Shown: piece after piece, positions 45,484 to 54,313 of the stretch | How positions within the stretch are numbered: position 1 is the first letter of the stretch | Layout of the letters: every line of letters begins with the position of its first letter | DNA from: Sphingobacterium sp. N143 | GTDB lineage: Bacteria; Bacteroidota; Bacteroidia; Sphingobacteriales; Sphingobacteriaceae | Reading direction: 5' to 3' | Length of the DNA: 64,000 nucleotides | Assembly: GCF_030325625.1 (NCBI RefSeq) | Contig: NZ_JACAIS010000008.1 | Span: forward strand, 215,022-279,021 | Notes under the pieces: generated by a model | Database searches by the model: none | Told to the model about the DNA's origin: nothing | Seen by the model: only the letters and a program-made list of their open reading frames with translations | Program-made: the position numbers and the translations under genes

Positions 45484-48189
45484 TTATGCGTCCAAATCTG
45501 CTTCTTGATCGAGATCTCCTATCACGTTAGGGATAGCTTCCAATATATTGACAACGTTTAACTCTTCATACAAATTTCCGTTGGGATTATTAGATTTATC
45601 TTCTAAATATAGAGCTAATGAAAACTGATGATCTCTGGTAGTACGAGCCCATTCGCTTAATTCCGTATCTAGATTTTCTTTAATGGCACATCTCATTACG
45701 ATAGCTAATTGATTACCTATTTTTCGTAACTCATTTTTATTTATTTTAATAGAATGCTGTTGCCGATTTGATAGAGGTTTATTTACTAGAGGAAAGAAAT
45801 CTTCCGACCAGCTTTGTATTTTTGATTTGACTCCGAGTATTTTATTTCTTTGAACTCCCTTTAAAAGATTGAATTGCTTTATTTCTCCTTCGGTTAGGCT
45901 ACCACTCTGCATCCTCTCTTTCAAATTATGTAACTTTGGTGTCCAATATCTCTCATAAAGATCGTGATCACGGTCAGCAAGGACATTTGCTAACTCGTCA
46001 ATTGAATTCTTAATCAAAGAATTTGCAAAATTAAAGGAAATATGGAGTGGATTATAGTCAACATGATTACCCCAAGCCGGATTTGTTTTAAAGCATAAAG
46101 TTGCCTTAATATCCAAAGCACCATTACCTTTACCCTCTAATAAGTAATCTGGAATTTTTACTAAGATCACTTTATGATGATCTTGTTGTATAGAATCTTC
46201 AATAAGTATAGAGACTGTATTTTCCTTTGAATACAATAATTGTTCAACATTTGGTTTTCCATAGCCGGATAGATTTCGGTGAAGATCATCTGCTGATATC
46301 ACACTATTAGTAATATTTGTTTTGCTTTTGCTAGTTAGTTTATTATATACTATTCCATATTTTTCTATAGCTAATTCATCTTTTCTTACTTTTATTAACT
46401 CATCCAAATAGTTTGACGGATAGTTTTCCGCCGAATTTATCAATAGTGCTTTGACAGATTGTATAGAAATTTCAGGATACGTATTTAGCAATTTAGCAGC
46501 TAAATTTGCTGCTAAAGGAGATGCTAAACTTGTACCTGCATCAAATGCATAAAAATCGGACCCTAGCTCTCCAAAACCAATCACTTGCATCGAAGATTCT
46601 GGAGTTAGCAGATCTCCTCCTGGCATTAATATATCCGGTTTAAACAAGTTTTTATTACTATGATTTATACTTAATTCACCACCATTAATTTTCTGTTTAA
46701 AGTCATAGTGATTTTTCCTTGAATAATAAGCCGCTAAATTCTTATCTAGGCTTAAATCTGTACGTGTTTCAGACCTAAAATTTTCGGCCTGTGCTCCTAC
46801 TGTGATATTATTTATGCTCTCGGCGGGAATACAGATATTAGTATATACACAATTATGAAGTTCCATTTCGTTTTCTGGGGGATTATAAAAATGAAATGGG
46901 TATTGATGTCTTTGACTAGGTATTGCTTGCATCCCCTGTAAGTCGTCATAAGGCATATTTCCAGCAGCGATAAATATTAGTATATTTAATTCATAACTTA
47001 ATTTATCCAATAAATAAGCAAAGTGTGAAGGGGCTTCATTATAACGTTTACTTTGAGCACAAACAGATAAATTAAAAATATGCACTCCATATACAAGGTT
47101 TGCTTGTCTGATTGCTTCAACAACACTAACTACATCTATGTAGCCATTTAGGTCTTCTAAAATCTTTATAGAGAATATCTTTGCATCAGCTTCAATATTC
47201 CTATCACCAGAGAAAAAAGACTCTCCAACGGCTGCTAAACTGGCCACTACTGTGCCATGTGTATGAATTGCCTGATGTCCATCCTGAGTATTTGTAATGT
47301 CAAGTTTTTCATCTAACATAACCGCTTCTATAGGTTGAATTCTACGTATTCCATTATCGATTACCCCAATCGTTGTCGATCTATTCTTCGGAGCAATACG
47401 TAAATTCCAAGTCAACTCCTCTTGATTATATTGATTAGGTCTTACAGCTACACTTCTTAAAGAATGCCCTTGAGCAAGGATATCGAAGTTGTTTACTAAT
47501 AAATTTAATTGTGAAGATTCGATCCCCTCTAGTTGAACCATCTTTTCATATGGGTCAAACTTGAAGTCCTGTAAGCTACCTAATCGTTTTAAATCTTCCA
47601 ACCTCTCTTTAAGAGCTCCTTTTTGATGATCATATTGCTGAAATATCGGTACGGTATTATTAATCAATTCTAGAATCAGATCATCACTACAATGGTTTCT
47701 GATATCGTCAGCAGTATGATATTTTATATCGTAAATAGTAGTCATAATAGCGTAATCCGTATTTTTAGGAGAGGTCTGATTACTACTATTAATGTATTTA
47801 AGTAAAGTTCTGTGAAATTCGTTGAATTTGGCTTGATTTTCTACCGCAAATAGTACTGTCCTATTAAAATCTTCCAACATAACAGCTGTTAAACCAAACT
47901 CATTTAGAAATTTTGTTCGGGTTTTAAAATTGACACCATTACTAAATGGAATTAAAAATCTAATCTCAACGATATCTATATTGACATTTATAAGAGTCTT
48001 ATTTCGAAGACGTTTCTCTCGATCTAGCAATAATTGGTTAAATGAGCCATTCAACTTTTGCTTATGATTACGATAGGCTTCCGGATTTTGGTCGATAAGA
48101 TCTGTCTTTTCAATACCTCGATCCTTCTTAAATTTATTAACAACCCCAAATGGGTTTCTTAAATATAAATGTGGTAGTCTTCTGTTCAT
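45484..48189 (-). CDS. ietS: S8 subtilisin-like serine protease of an IetAS-like defence system
   Basis: About 901 residues from ATG 48189 (MNRRLPHLYLRNPFG), preferred over an upstream ATG at 48240 that would add an unrelated hydrophobic stretch. The catalytic triad is visible: Asp in TIGVIDNGI, His in AIHTHGTVVASL and Ser in FDAGTSLASPLAANL. A long N-terminal region (about 270 residues) precedes the protease domain and about 370 follow it, as is usual for the IetS group. It is convergent with ietA here. No signal peptide, so it acts in the cytoplasm. Confidence 0.85.
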   Translation of the reverse strand: MNRRLPHLYLRNPFGVVNKFKKDRGIEKTDLIDQNPEAYRNHKQKLNGSFNQLLLDREKRLRNKTLINVNIDIVEIRFLIPFSNGVNFKTRTKFLNEFGLTAVMLEDFNRTVLFAVENQAKFNEFHRTLLKYINSSNQTSPKNTDYAIMTTIYDIKYHTADDIRNHCSDDLILELINNTVPIFQQYDHQKGALKERLEDLKRLGSLQDFKFDPYEKMVQLEGIESSQLNLLVNNFDILAQGHSLRSVAVRPNQYNQEELTWNLRIAPKNRSTTIGVIDNGIRRIQPIEAVMLDEKLDITNTQDGHQAIHTHGTVVASLAAVGESFFSGDRNIEADAKIFSIKILEDLNGYIDVVSVVEAIRQANLVYGVHIFNLSVCAQSKRYNEAPSHFAYLLDKLSYELNILIFIAAGNMPYDDLQGMQAIPSQRHQYPFHFYNPPENEMELHNCVYTNICIPAESINNITVGAQAENFRSETRTDLSLDKNLAAYYSRKNHYDFKQKINGGELSINHSNKNLFKPDILMPGGDLLTPESSMQVIGFGELGSDFYAFDAGTSLASPLAANLAAKLLNTYPEISIQSVKALLINSAENYPSNYLDELIKVRKDELAIEKYGIVYNKLTSKSKTNITNSVISADDLHRNLSGYGKPNVEQLLYSKENTVSILIEDSIQQDHHKVILVKIPDYLLEGKGNGALDIKATLCFKTNPAWGNHVDYNPLHISFNFANSLIKNSIDELANVLADRDHDLYERYWTPKLHNLKERMQSGSLTEGEIKQFNLLKGVQRNKILGVKSKIQSWSEDFFPLVNKPLSNRQQHSIKINKNELRKIGNQLAIVMRCAIKENLDTELSEWARTTRDHQFSLALYLEDKSNNPNGNLYEELNVVNILEAIPNVIGDLDQEADLDA

Positions 48190-48327
48190 AAAATGGCAAT
48201 TTATGGTTAATACTAATATAGTAAAAAGAAATATAACCAATAGATTAAATAACGATTTCTTTGATTCTAATCCCTACAATTGTTTATTTCTAGAATCTAA
48301 AAATTGAGAAATTTGATATATTTTACA

Positions 48328-48343
48328 TTACGGGAAACCGTAG
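48328..48343. repeat. GAAA-loop hairpin repeat, copy 1
   Basis: TTACGGGAAACCGTAG: the arms TACGG and CCGTA enclose a GAAA tetraloop. An identical 16-mer lies at 50283-50298. This copy sits 51 bp upstream of the SinR-like gene. Confidence 0.5.
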
Positions 48344-48393
48344 ATAATATAATTTTAGCTGTATTAGATTTGCTTTCTTAAGATATAAAAAAT

Positions 48394-48666
48394 ATGAAAA
48401 AAACCTATTTAATTGGCTATGATTTAAACAGAACCGGCCAAGATTACGAAACTCTAATTGACGAAATAAAAAAACTTGGCACTTGGTGGCATTGTTTAGA
48501 TAGCACATTTATAATTAAATCAACATCTACAGCCACTCTAATTAGGAACCATCTAATGACTTTCATTGACTCCAACGACGAGCTACTCGTTGTAGGGTTA
48601 AGCGGCGAGGGTGCTTGGACTGGCTTTTCAAATGAATGTTCAAACTGGCTAAAAAACAACCTCTAG
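48394..48666 (+). CDS. SinR-family, Cas2-like small protein
   Basis: 90 residues. KTYLIGYDLNRTGQDYETLI and GTWWHCLDSTFIIKS, with DSNDELLVVGLSGEGAW later, match the stand-alone SinR-like group that shares the ferredoxin fold of Cas2. No CRISPR array or other cas gene is present. A TAGATTTG box lies about 27 bp upstream. It may be a nuclease or nucleic-acid-binding component of the island; the role is unknown. Confidence 0.75.
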   Translation: MKKTYLIGYDLNRTGQDYETLIDEIKKLGTWWHCLDSTFIIKSTSTATLIRNHLMTFIDSNDELLVVGLSGEGAWTGFSNECSNWLKNNL

Positions 48667-48745
48667 CATATACCAAATGTCTATTTATACATGATCTACA
48701 AGTATAGATTGTAACAGCTAAATCTTCGAAAAAAGTAAATAAAAA

Positions 48746-48778
48746 TACCCACGATCAAAAAATTATTTATCGTGGGTA
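48746..48778. terminator. Bidirectional terminator
   Basis: TACCCACGAT (48746-48755) and ATCGTGGGTA (48769-48778) form a perfect 10-bp stem with A-rich flanks, between the convergent SinR-like and DUF3800 genes. Confidence 0.85.
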
Positions 48779-48796
48779 CTTAAAAAATGGATAAAT

Positions 48797-49900
48797 CTAA
48801 TTTAAATTAAAAATTTTAGCTGTGTCAGCTTCATTAAGAACGTCATTATAATTATCATCTTTAAAAGATTCAACATCGACTTTAAGTAAGCTCAACAGAT
48901 AACGTGCAAATTCGTCCTTAGCACCAGTATTTTGAGGGAAATTTACTATCCTGTTTAAGGAAGCAGTTAGAAGGTCAGCCATTTGAATATATTCATTTCC
49001 AAAAGAATCTTCAGCGACAAAATTTAATAAATGTAACCCATTAATTTTTTGACTCCTTATTCTTTCCTTTATATTAGCTAGTTTGAGCTTATCTCGTCCA
49101 TCCTCCTCTCTATCTATTGTAAGAGTTAAATTTCGAGGCAATTTAGCTCTATTTGAGTTATGTTCTTGCAGCACTCCCTCATAAAGCAAATGAGTTGTCA
49201 GATCTTCTAAGGCTCTGTCATTATCTGAAACACCCTTCCGTTTTAATACAATAGCTTTAAAACTAATCTCAGGATTTAAACCGATGAACTTCTCGACGAA
49301 TTGCTTATATCTATCTAGATTGTTTGTCTTCAAATCTTTAAAGTGAAATTCGAATCTGATATCATTTAGCTTTTTCCAATCAAACAATTCTTTTTGTTTC
49401 TGTCTCAAAGAGGGACCGAAGGAAAACAACCAAATTGACCCTATAATTAGGTAATCGTTCGTTTTACCAGACTCATCTACATAAACAAAAAAGTTATCGT
49501 CTAAAGGCTTATCATTAACGTTATCTGTTTCAAACTCTTCCCTTAGTTTTCGTCTAAATTTTTTTACCTCTGGATCAGCTTGAAATAGTCTATACTCATT
49601 TTGAATCTTAGCTCTAGCTCTTGAAAGCGATGTTTGCTTTGTTAACTTGAATAATTTATCTTTTGTAAGCTCCCCATCACCCAAAATCTCATGCTCAAAA
49701 TATTTCCAATAGTTCCAAGCTAATTCCGCATCGGAATTTCGCGATTGCGGGAAATAACTCAAAATGAAAGCAACCCTATCTTTTAATCTATCAAAATTAT
49801 TTGATCTTATATTTTCATTCAATTTAAGAATGTCCTCTTTTCTCTTTAGGTCTTTATCAAGTTCTAGATTTTCAAGCTTTTCTGTGTTATTTGTTTCCAT
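48797..49900 (-). CDS. DUF3800 domain protein
   Basis: 367 residues. The N-terminal 140 are helical and charged. DUF3800 then begins with FFVYVDESGKTNDYLIIGSI, with the conserved Asp of the RNase H-like fold, and continues with FHFKDLKTNN, LTIDREEDGRDK and the late IQMADLLTASLNRI. DUF3800 proteins are common in defence islands and are thought to be nucleases. No partner gene is visible next to it. Confidence 0.85.
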   Translation of the reverse strand: METNNTEKLENLELDKDLKRKEDILKLNENIRSNNFDRLKDRVAFILSYFPQSRNSDAELAWNYWKYFEHEILGDGELTKDKLFKLTKQTSLSRARAKIQNEYRLFQADPEVKKFRRKLREEFETDNVNDKPLDDNFFVYVDESGKTNDYLIIGSIWLFSFGPSLRQKQKELFDWKKLNDIRFEFHFKDLKTNNLDRYKQFVEKFIGLNPEISFKAIVLKRKGVSDNDRALEDLTTHLLYEGVLQEHNSNRAKLPRNLTLTIDREEDGRDKLKLANIKERIRSQKINGLHLLNFVAEDSFGNEYIQMADLLTASLNRIVNFPQNTGAKDEFARYLLSLLKVDVESFKDDNYNDVLNEADTAKIFNLN

Positions 49901-49933
49901 TTCGATATCGTTTTAAATTATTTTTGAATAGAG

Positions 49934-50140
49934 TTAATTAGTTAGTCGATAGATGGTAGTGAAAATATACCGAACTATAGAGCCATTAGATTTTAATAAT
50001 TTTAACTTACCAAGAAAGATACCTACATAGCTTGCTTCTATATCGAAGATATTGCCACCGATGGCAACATTGGCAGCTCTTGGATCATCATATCGTGAAA
50101 TCTCCCTCCCTTCGACGGGATTCGTCGTGGTTACTATCAT
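49934..50140 (-). pseudogene. Decayed YbjQ-family (UPF0145) gene
   Basis: The first 15 residues MIVTTTNPVEGREIS follow the YbjQ start exactly in style (MIVTTTN.(I/V)EGR.I), and GGNIFDI a little later also fits. After about 45 residues the sequence diverges, and the frame ends at 68 residues where YbjQ proteins run to about 105. Probably a frameshifted or recombined remnant. Confidence 0.55.
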
Positions 50141-50282
50141 GGCATTATACTTTTCAATCGGGCAAGGTTAATACCCAAGCCTAATATACATTATTTATTC
50201 TGAATTAATATGTTTACAGATATTAACTTTCAAGATTATTACAAACTGTAAGGCTAAGGTATTGGTTTGAAAGTGGGATTGG

Positions 50283-50298
50283 TTACGGGAAACCGTAG
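50283..50298. repeat. GAAA-loop hairpin repeat, copy 2
   Basis: Second exact copy of the 16-bp motif TTACGGGAAACCGTAG found at 48328-48343. It lies upstream of the YbjQ-like remnant. Confidence 0.5.
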
Positions 50299-50329
50299 CT
50301 GATTTATTCAACTGTTTTAAGAAGACAAT

Positions 50330-50373
50330 AAAATAAACAAAAAGGCCTCCCTCGTTAACCGTCGAGGGAGGCC
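50330..50373 (-). terminator. Strong terminator of the desulfurase-like operon
   Basis: GGCCTCCCTCG (50344-50354) and CGAGGGAGGCC (50363-50373) form an 11-bp GC-rich stem. On the minus strand it is followed by TTTTTGTTTATTTT. It lies about 90 bp after the stop codon at 50466. Confidence 0.9.
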
Positions 50374-50465
50374 ATGTTGGCTAGATGTCCGCTTGGGCTA
50401 GATGTTAACCGGCTTTGGGTATTCATCTACTGTAAAGATCGCGAGATTAGTTGAGATAATTTTGT

Positions 50466-51614
50466 TTAAATCCTAATTTCGCCGTAGCGATTTTTGTTGT
50501 GCAATTGCTTTATGACCTCGCCTACAGCTTCCACAGTTTGTCCGATTTCTTCTGCTGTATTGAAACGCCCTAAACTAAATCGTAGCGCATTACATGCCTC
50601 ATCTTTACTCAATCCCATAGCTTGAAGTACAGGAGAAGGTGCTGCTTCAAAATACCTGAGCACTGAGCAGTTGGAAACACATATATCATCGAGCTTTTGA
50701 ACAATATATTCGCTGTCAATACCATCAAAACGAATAGTACTTGTAGTATAGATCCTATATTTTTTAGAACCTATTAATTTCGTCCCTCCGATTGCCAATA
50801 ATTGTTGTTCTAATATATCACGCAGTTTCCCGATGCGTTCTTCGTCTTCATACATCTGTGAAGCTGCGAGTTCAGCGGCTTTGCCCATACCAACTATACC
50901 AGACACATTAAGTGTACCGCTTCTTGCCTCCCCTTCATGTCCCCCAGAAAAGATAAGTGGTTTCAGAGGTACTTCTGAACCAAAATAAATGCCGCCGATA
51001 CCCTTTGGCCCATAAAATTTATGGGCAGAGAAAGTGAGAATATCTATAAATGACCGCGCGTGAATAGGGAGTTTTCCGACAGACAGGCTTCCATCGGTCA
51101 TAAAAAAGGCGCCATGGGCATGCGCTATTTCCGCAATTCGCTCTATGTCCTGAATCACGCCAGTGTCATGGTTGACGTGCATCACACATACTAAAGCTGT
51201 ATAAGGCGTAAAGGCAAGCTCTAGTTCCTCAAAATCTATCAATCCATCACTATCTACAGAGAGGTAAGTAACCGCATTACCTTTGGCCTCAAGATACATA
51301 CAGGTTTCCAATACTGCGGGATGCTCTGTCTGAACAGTTATAATATGGTGTTTCCCTGGCCTCACTAATCCACGTAATCCCATATTGATAGCTTCAGTAG
51401 CACCGGCTGTGAAGAAAATCTCTTCTGTATTGGTATCGATGAGATCAGCAATCTTTTTCCTACTCGTCTCTATCACAGTATCTAAATATTTACCTAGCTT
51501 GTGAGGACTTGCTGCATTGCCATACTTGTCTGTCAAATAGGGCATCATTTCAGCTAATACCCTAGGATCCATTGGAGTGGATGAGTTGTTGTCAAGATAT
51601 ATAATTTTGTCCAT
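50466..51614 (-). CDS. Cysteine-desulfurase-like PLP enzyme lacking the catalytic Cys
   Basis: 382 residues from ATG 51614 (MDKIIYLDNNSSTPMDPRV), chosen because it starts 1 bp after the upstream stop and matches the family start. Fold type I PLP enzyme of the NifS/IscS group: GATEAINMGLRG, TEHPAVLET, SAHKFYGPKGIGG with the PLP Lys at 199, RSGTLNV. Two key residues differ: DGSLSVGK has Leu177 where the family has Gln (DAAQSVGK), and CVSNCSVLRYFEAAPSPVL aligns without gaps to the loop with GSAC, putting Leu319 at the catalytic Cys. Cys312 and Cys316 lie nearby. It may not be a desulfurase. Confidence 0.85.
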   Translation of the reverse strand: MDKIIYLDNNSSTPMDPRVLAEMMPYLTDKYGNAASPHKLGKYLDTVIETSRKKIADLIDTNTEEIFFTAGATEAINMGLRGLVRPGKHHIITVQTEHPAVLETCMYLEAKGNAVTYLSVDSDGLIDFEELELAFTPYTALVCVMHVNHDTGVIQDIERIAEIAHAHGAFFMTDGSLSVGKLPIHARSFIDILTFSAHKFYGPKGIGGIYFGSEVPLKPLIFSGGHEGEARSGTLNVSGIVGMGKAAELAASQMYEDEERIGKLRDILEQQLLAIGGTKLIGSKKYRIYTTSTIRFDGIDSEYIVQKLDDICVSNCSVLRYFEAAPSPVLQAMGLSKDEACNALRFSLGRFNTAEEIGQTVEAVGEVIKQLHNKNRYGEIRI

Positions 51615-51615
51615 G

Positions 51616-52350
51616 TTAGTCGATTTGCCTTGCGTCATTTTTTTCATCTTTATCATACGTTTTGAGCATATAATCTTTTCCCAGGTTGCCTTTAAAAACT
51701 TTTATTTCGACAGTCGTTGGCGGATGCGGAAAATCACCTTCCCATTTTATAAAAAATAGATTCATCACCCGATTTCCCCATTCTTTATTCTCAAATACGG
51801 CATCATTGTAATTTCCTCCAAAAGTCATTACCCAGGATGGTAAACCCACCTTAGCACTCTCCCATGTAACGACGTGCCGCGCATTAAAAATGTTTATAAC
51901 AGATAGCAGCCCGTAGGAATAGAATGTTGAAAAGAGAAAAATAGCGCTTATATACAACGCTTTCGAAAGTGTCTTTGGAAGAGTGATCTTTTTTAATACG
52001 ATTAAGATGCTAATGGCTGCAACAGCAACTCCACCTAACAGAACCGCCCACGGTAAAAAGTACCAATCATGTTTCAGATGAACCTGATCAAATAGCATAT
52101 ATGCAAATTCAAAAACTATACAAAAAGTAAAAAATCCCATTGGCCATAGGGTGATGAAATTATTAATGAGCCAATTTTTAAAAAAAAGGACCAACATTAA
52201 TCCCGAAAACAGTCCATACAACAGAGCTGTATATTGATTAAAGAAATTAAAACCCGCAGCGTTAATAAGAAGAGCCAAAAGGGTACTGATAAAAATTAGT
52301 GTTTCAAATTTCTCGTGTGAATAAGTTTTAAGCTTCTGTATAATATTCAT
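51616..52350 (-). CDS. Integral membrane protein, unknown function
   Basis: 244 residues with about five membrane helices (near residues 16-32, 40-56, 68-84, 98-118 and 129-150), then a soluble C-terminal part of about 90 residues with FIKWEGDFPHPPTTVEIKVF. No family recognised. Its stop is 1 bp before the start of the desulfurase-like gene, so they are translationally coupled and probably work together. Confidence 0.75.
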   Translation of the reverse strand: MNIIQKLKTYSHEKFETLIFISTLLALLINAAGFNFFNQYTALLYGLFSGLMLVLFFKNWLINNFITLWPMGFFTFCIVFEFAYMLFDQVHLKHDWYFLPWAVLLGGVAVAAISILIVLKKITLPKTLSKALYISAIFLFSTFYSYGLLSVINIFNARHVVTWESAKVGLPSWVMTFGGNYNDAVFENKEWGNRVMNLFFIKWEGDFPHPPTTVEIKVFKGNLGKDYMLKTYDKDEKNDARQID

Positions 52351-52483
52351 AAATTAAGGCACTGGTTAATCTGGCGAAATAACATTCGCCGTATAGTATA
52401 AATGACTTCCCTTTAAAGACAAATATTATCTATCGAAAAGCAATAAAATTAAAGTATAATTATCCAGATTGTTACATAAATAA

Positions 52484-52735
52484 AATTGGGTAAAGTTCGG
52501 TATTGCGGATTCTCGATCAAATAACGAAGATTCTTTTGTAGCAATAAAAGACAAGGTATTATTGGCTTCGATTAAACCGAATGAGTATAACATAGACAAG
52601 ATCCGATCTATCTTGGTCGCATTTTTAATTGAAGAACTGGAGTTCCTTACCGAAACGTTTGCTATTGAAGCTAATGAAGAATTGAATTACAACAGAACAT
52701 ATGCGACAAAAGGTAATGAGATTTATCAGATTTAA
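52484..52735 (+). pseudogene. Open frame without start codon, duplicated further on
   Basis: 83 codons with no ATG, reading IEELEFLTETFAIEANEELN and ending ATKGNEIYQI. The last 50 codons are repeated at 56204-56357 with only two residue changes. It looks like the end of a small acidic protein. I do not recognise it; size and setting recall immunity-protein relics. Confidence 0.4.
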
Positions 52736-53023
52736 ATAGCAACTTATTAATAGCAATTACAAATCATGACTTTTCTTCAAAATGCCCTAGATTAGAGAAT
52801 AATCATATAATTAGATCCAGCTTTTGCACCGTTATTGGGAAGCACATTAGTGACGATCAATAACCCTGGCTCTTCTCTAATTTTAAAATCTCTACGAAAT
52901 TAGATATATTGGATTTGAAAAAAGACTATACATACTTGACCAATATTTTATGAGCAACATATTTGACGAGGAAAATTTATACCCTTACCAAGGGGTAATA
53001 AAAGAGCATTTCAAGGACCATTA
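52582..53023 (+). repeat. Duplicated segment, copy A
   Basis: 442 bp covering the end of the acidic ORF, the spacer and the first 24 codons of the DUF2711-like gene. It recurs at 56204-56566 with an internal deletion of about 80 bp and few substitutions. Confidence 0.85.
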
Positions 53024-53738
53024 TGACAGTGTTTTCATTGCATTGCTCCCCTTCTTTCAGTTTGACAGAAAGGAAGCCGATAAAGCTAATCTAAAAAAAG
53101 CCAAGTTACTATCGCCCGAAGATGTACTGATAGATTTATTAAAAAACCTTCCCGAAGCGAATAGAGAAATCTATAGTTACGACGATGACCGATACCCTAC
53201 CGATGAAGATATTTTTCGGGAGGGTAAGGCAATATTGTGGGACAATATTGTGAAAGGTTCTGGTCTTGCAGGTTATGCGGAACTCAATACAGCCCTACTA
53301 ACTTCAATAAATGTGCTAAACCGGAAATTTACAAGACCGGATCTCATGGATAAGCTTAACAATTATACGGATAGCGAAAGTATCTACCACCCGACAGAAG
53401 GTGTCTTCGGTATGCTCTCAAAGATGGCCATCTATAAAGCTTTGAAACTATTAGGAAAGAACCAGATCATGATAACGGACGAGTTTTATGAAAATACCTC
53501 AACGGTGGACCTCGATAAAACAACTGAATATGAATTTTGTGATCACATCACATTTAATGATTTTTACCTTTATTCTGTTGACAAAGAAATACTGTTTACC
53601 ATAGAATGGGATAGCTTCTTCTTTCTCATTGCAACAGATCACAAGAAAATGGACCAGCTTATCGCTAGCAATTTGTTTGAGGGTTTCAGCTGTAATGACA
53701 AAACAGAACATTTTTGGGGGGGCATTTGTTTAAGCTGA
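52950..53738 (+). CDS. DUF2711-like protein
   Basis: 262 residues, cytoplasmic. The second half (ITDEFYENTSTVDLDKTTEY, LFTIEWDSFFFLIATDH, FSCNDKTEHFWGG) fits the DUF2711 pattern as I remember it. The gene stops at the junction with an IS3 remnant on the other strand, so the last few residues (GGICLS) may not be native. Its first 24 codons are duplicated at 56493. The setting suggests an immunity-type or defence-associated gene, without direct evidence. Confidence 0.65.
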   Translation: MSNIFDEENLYPYQGVIKEHFKDHYDSVFIALLPFFQFDRKEADKANLKKAKLLSPEDVLIDLLKNLPEANREIYSYDDDRYPTDEDIFREGKAILWDNIVKGSGLAGYAELNTALLTSINVLNRKFTRPDLMDKLNNYTDSESIYHPTEGVFGMLSKMAIYKALKLLGKNQIMITDEFYENTSTVDLDKTTEYEFCDHITFNDFYLYSVDKEILFTIEWDSFFFLIATDHKKMDQLIASNLFEGFSCNDKTEHFWGGICLS

Positions 53739-53739
53739 G

Positions 53740-53883
53740 ATGCCCCATTCCGGAGTACTTATTTTTCCACAAATAAAATGTCCCCTGACTGATTCCATGC
53801 TCGCGACAGATGTCAGATACCGACTGCCCTGACTCCTGAAGTGATAAGATCTTAATGATCTGCGGCTCGCTGAATTTGCTTTT
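53740..53883 (-). mobile_element. IS3-family orfA remnant
   Basis: The minus strand reads KSKFSEPQIIKILSLQESGQ, then SVSDICREHGISQGTFYLWK and NKYSG. This is the N-terminal HTH of IS3 OrfA. The start codon is lost (TAA precedes KSKF) and homology ends after about 45 codons; orfB and the element ends are absent. Confidence 0.8.
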
Positions 53884-53902
53884 TTAAATAACAACTAACG
53901 TT

Positions 53903-54091
53903 ATGAATAAATTTTCTTATATTATTATCGCAGCATTTGCTGTCATAGAAATTACTTCAATAGTGCTATTTTCTATAGGAGAAATCAGTTCAAAAAATTT
54001 TTTAATATCTACTGCAGTATGTGTGACAGGAGTATTGGCACAGAAGCTTAGCATAGACAAAAGAAACAAATCAAACAGTATTAAAGAGTAG
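53903..54091 (+). CDS. Small membrane protein, unknown function
   Basis: 62 residues with two hydrophobic stretches (YIIIAAFAVIEITSIVLFSI and FLISTAVCVTGVLA) and a basic tail (KRNKSNSIKE). It starts right after the IS3 remnant. Short and unrecognised, so its reality is uncertain. Confidence 0.45.
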   Translation: MNKFSYIIIAAFAVIEITSIVLFSIGEISSKNFLISTAVCVTGVLAQKLSIDKRNKSNSIKE

Positions 54092-54313
54092 TTCTATCGC
54101 TCATAAACATAAAATTATTCTCAATGTTTTGAATTAATATGTCTTTTACTAATCAACTATCTAGAACCTTACATACGAAGCGAACACGCCTTATACTTTG
54201 ATCAATCTCATAAATTTTCAGCTTTAGCAGTTCTCAAATCTACCGCATTTCTTGGCATTGATATAGCGAACGAGATGATCAATGGCCTGTCAAAATAACA
54301 AAAGAAGACAATA

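Noticed and set aside
48394..48666. CRISPR-Cas locus
   Set aside because: A Cas2-like protein is present but there is no repeat array and no cas1 or effector in the window.
50466..51614. Part of a DndA/phosphorothioate system
   Set aside because: No dnd or ssp genes lie nearby and the catalytic Cys is absent.
54092..54313. Possible gene end reading STAFLGIDIANEMINGLSK
   Set aside because: An open stretch exists but has no start codon, and I recognise no family; kept out of the feature list.
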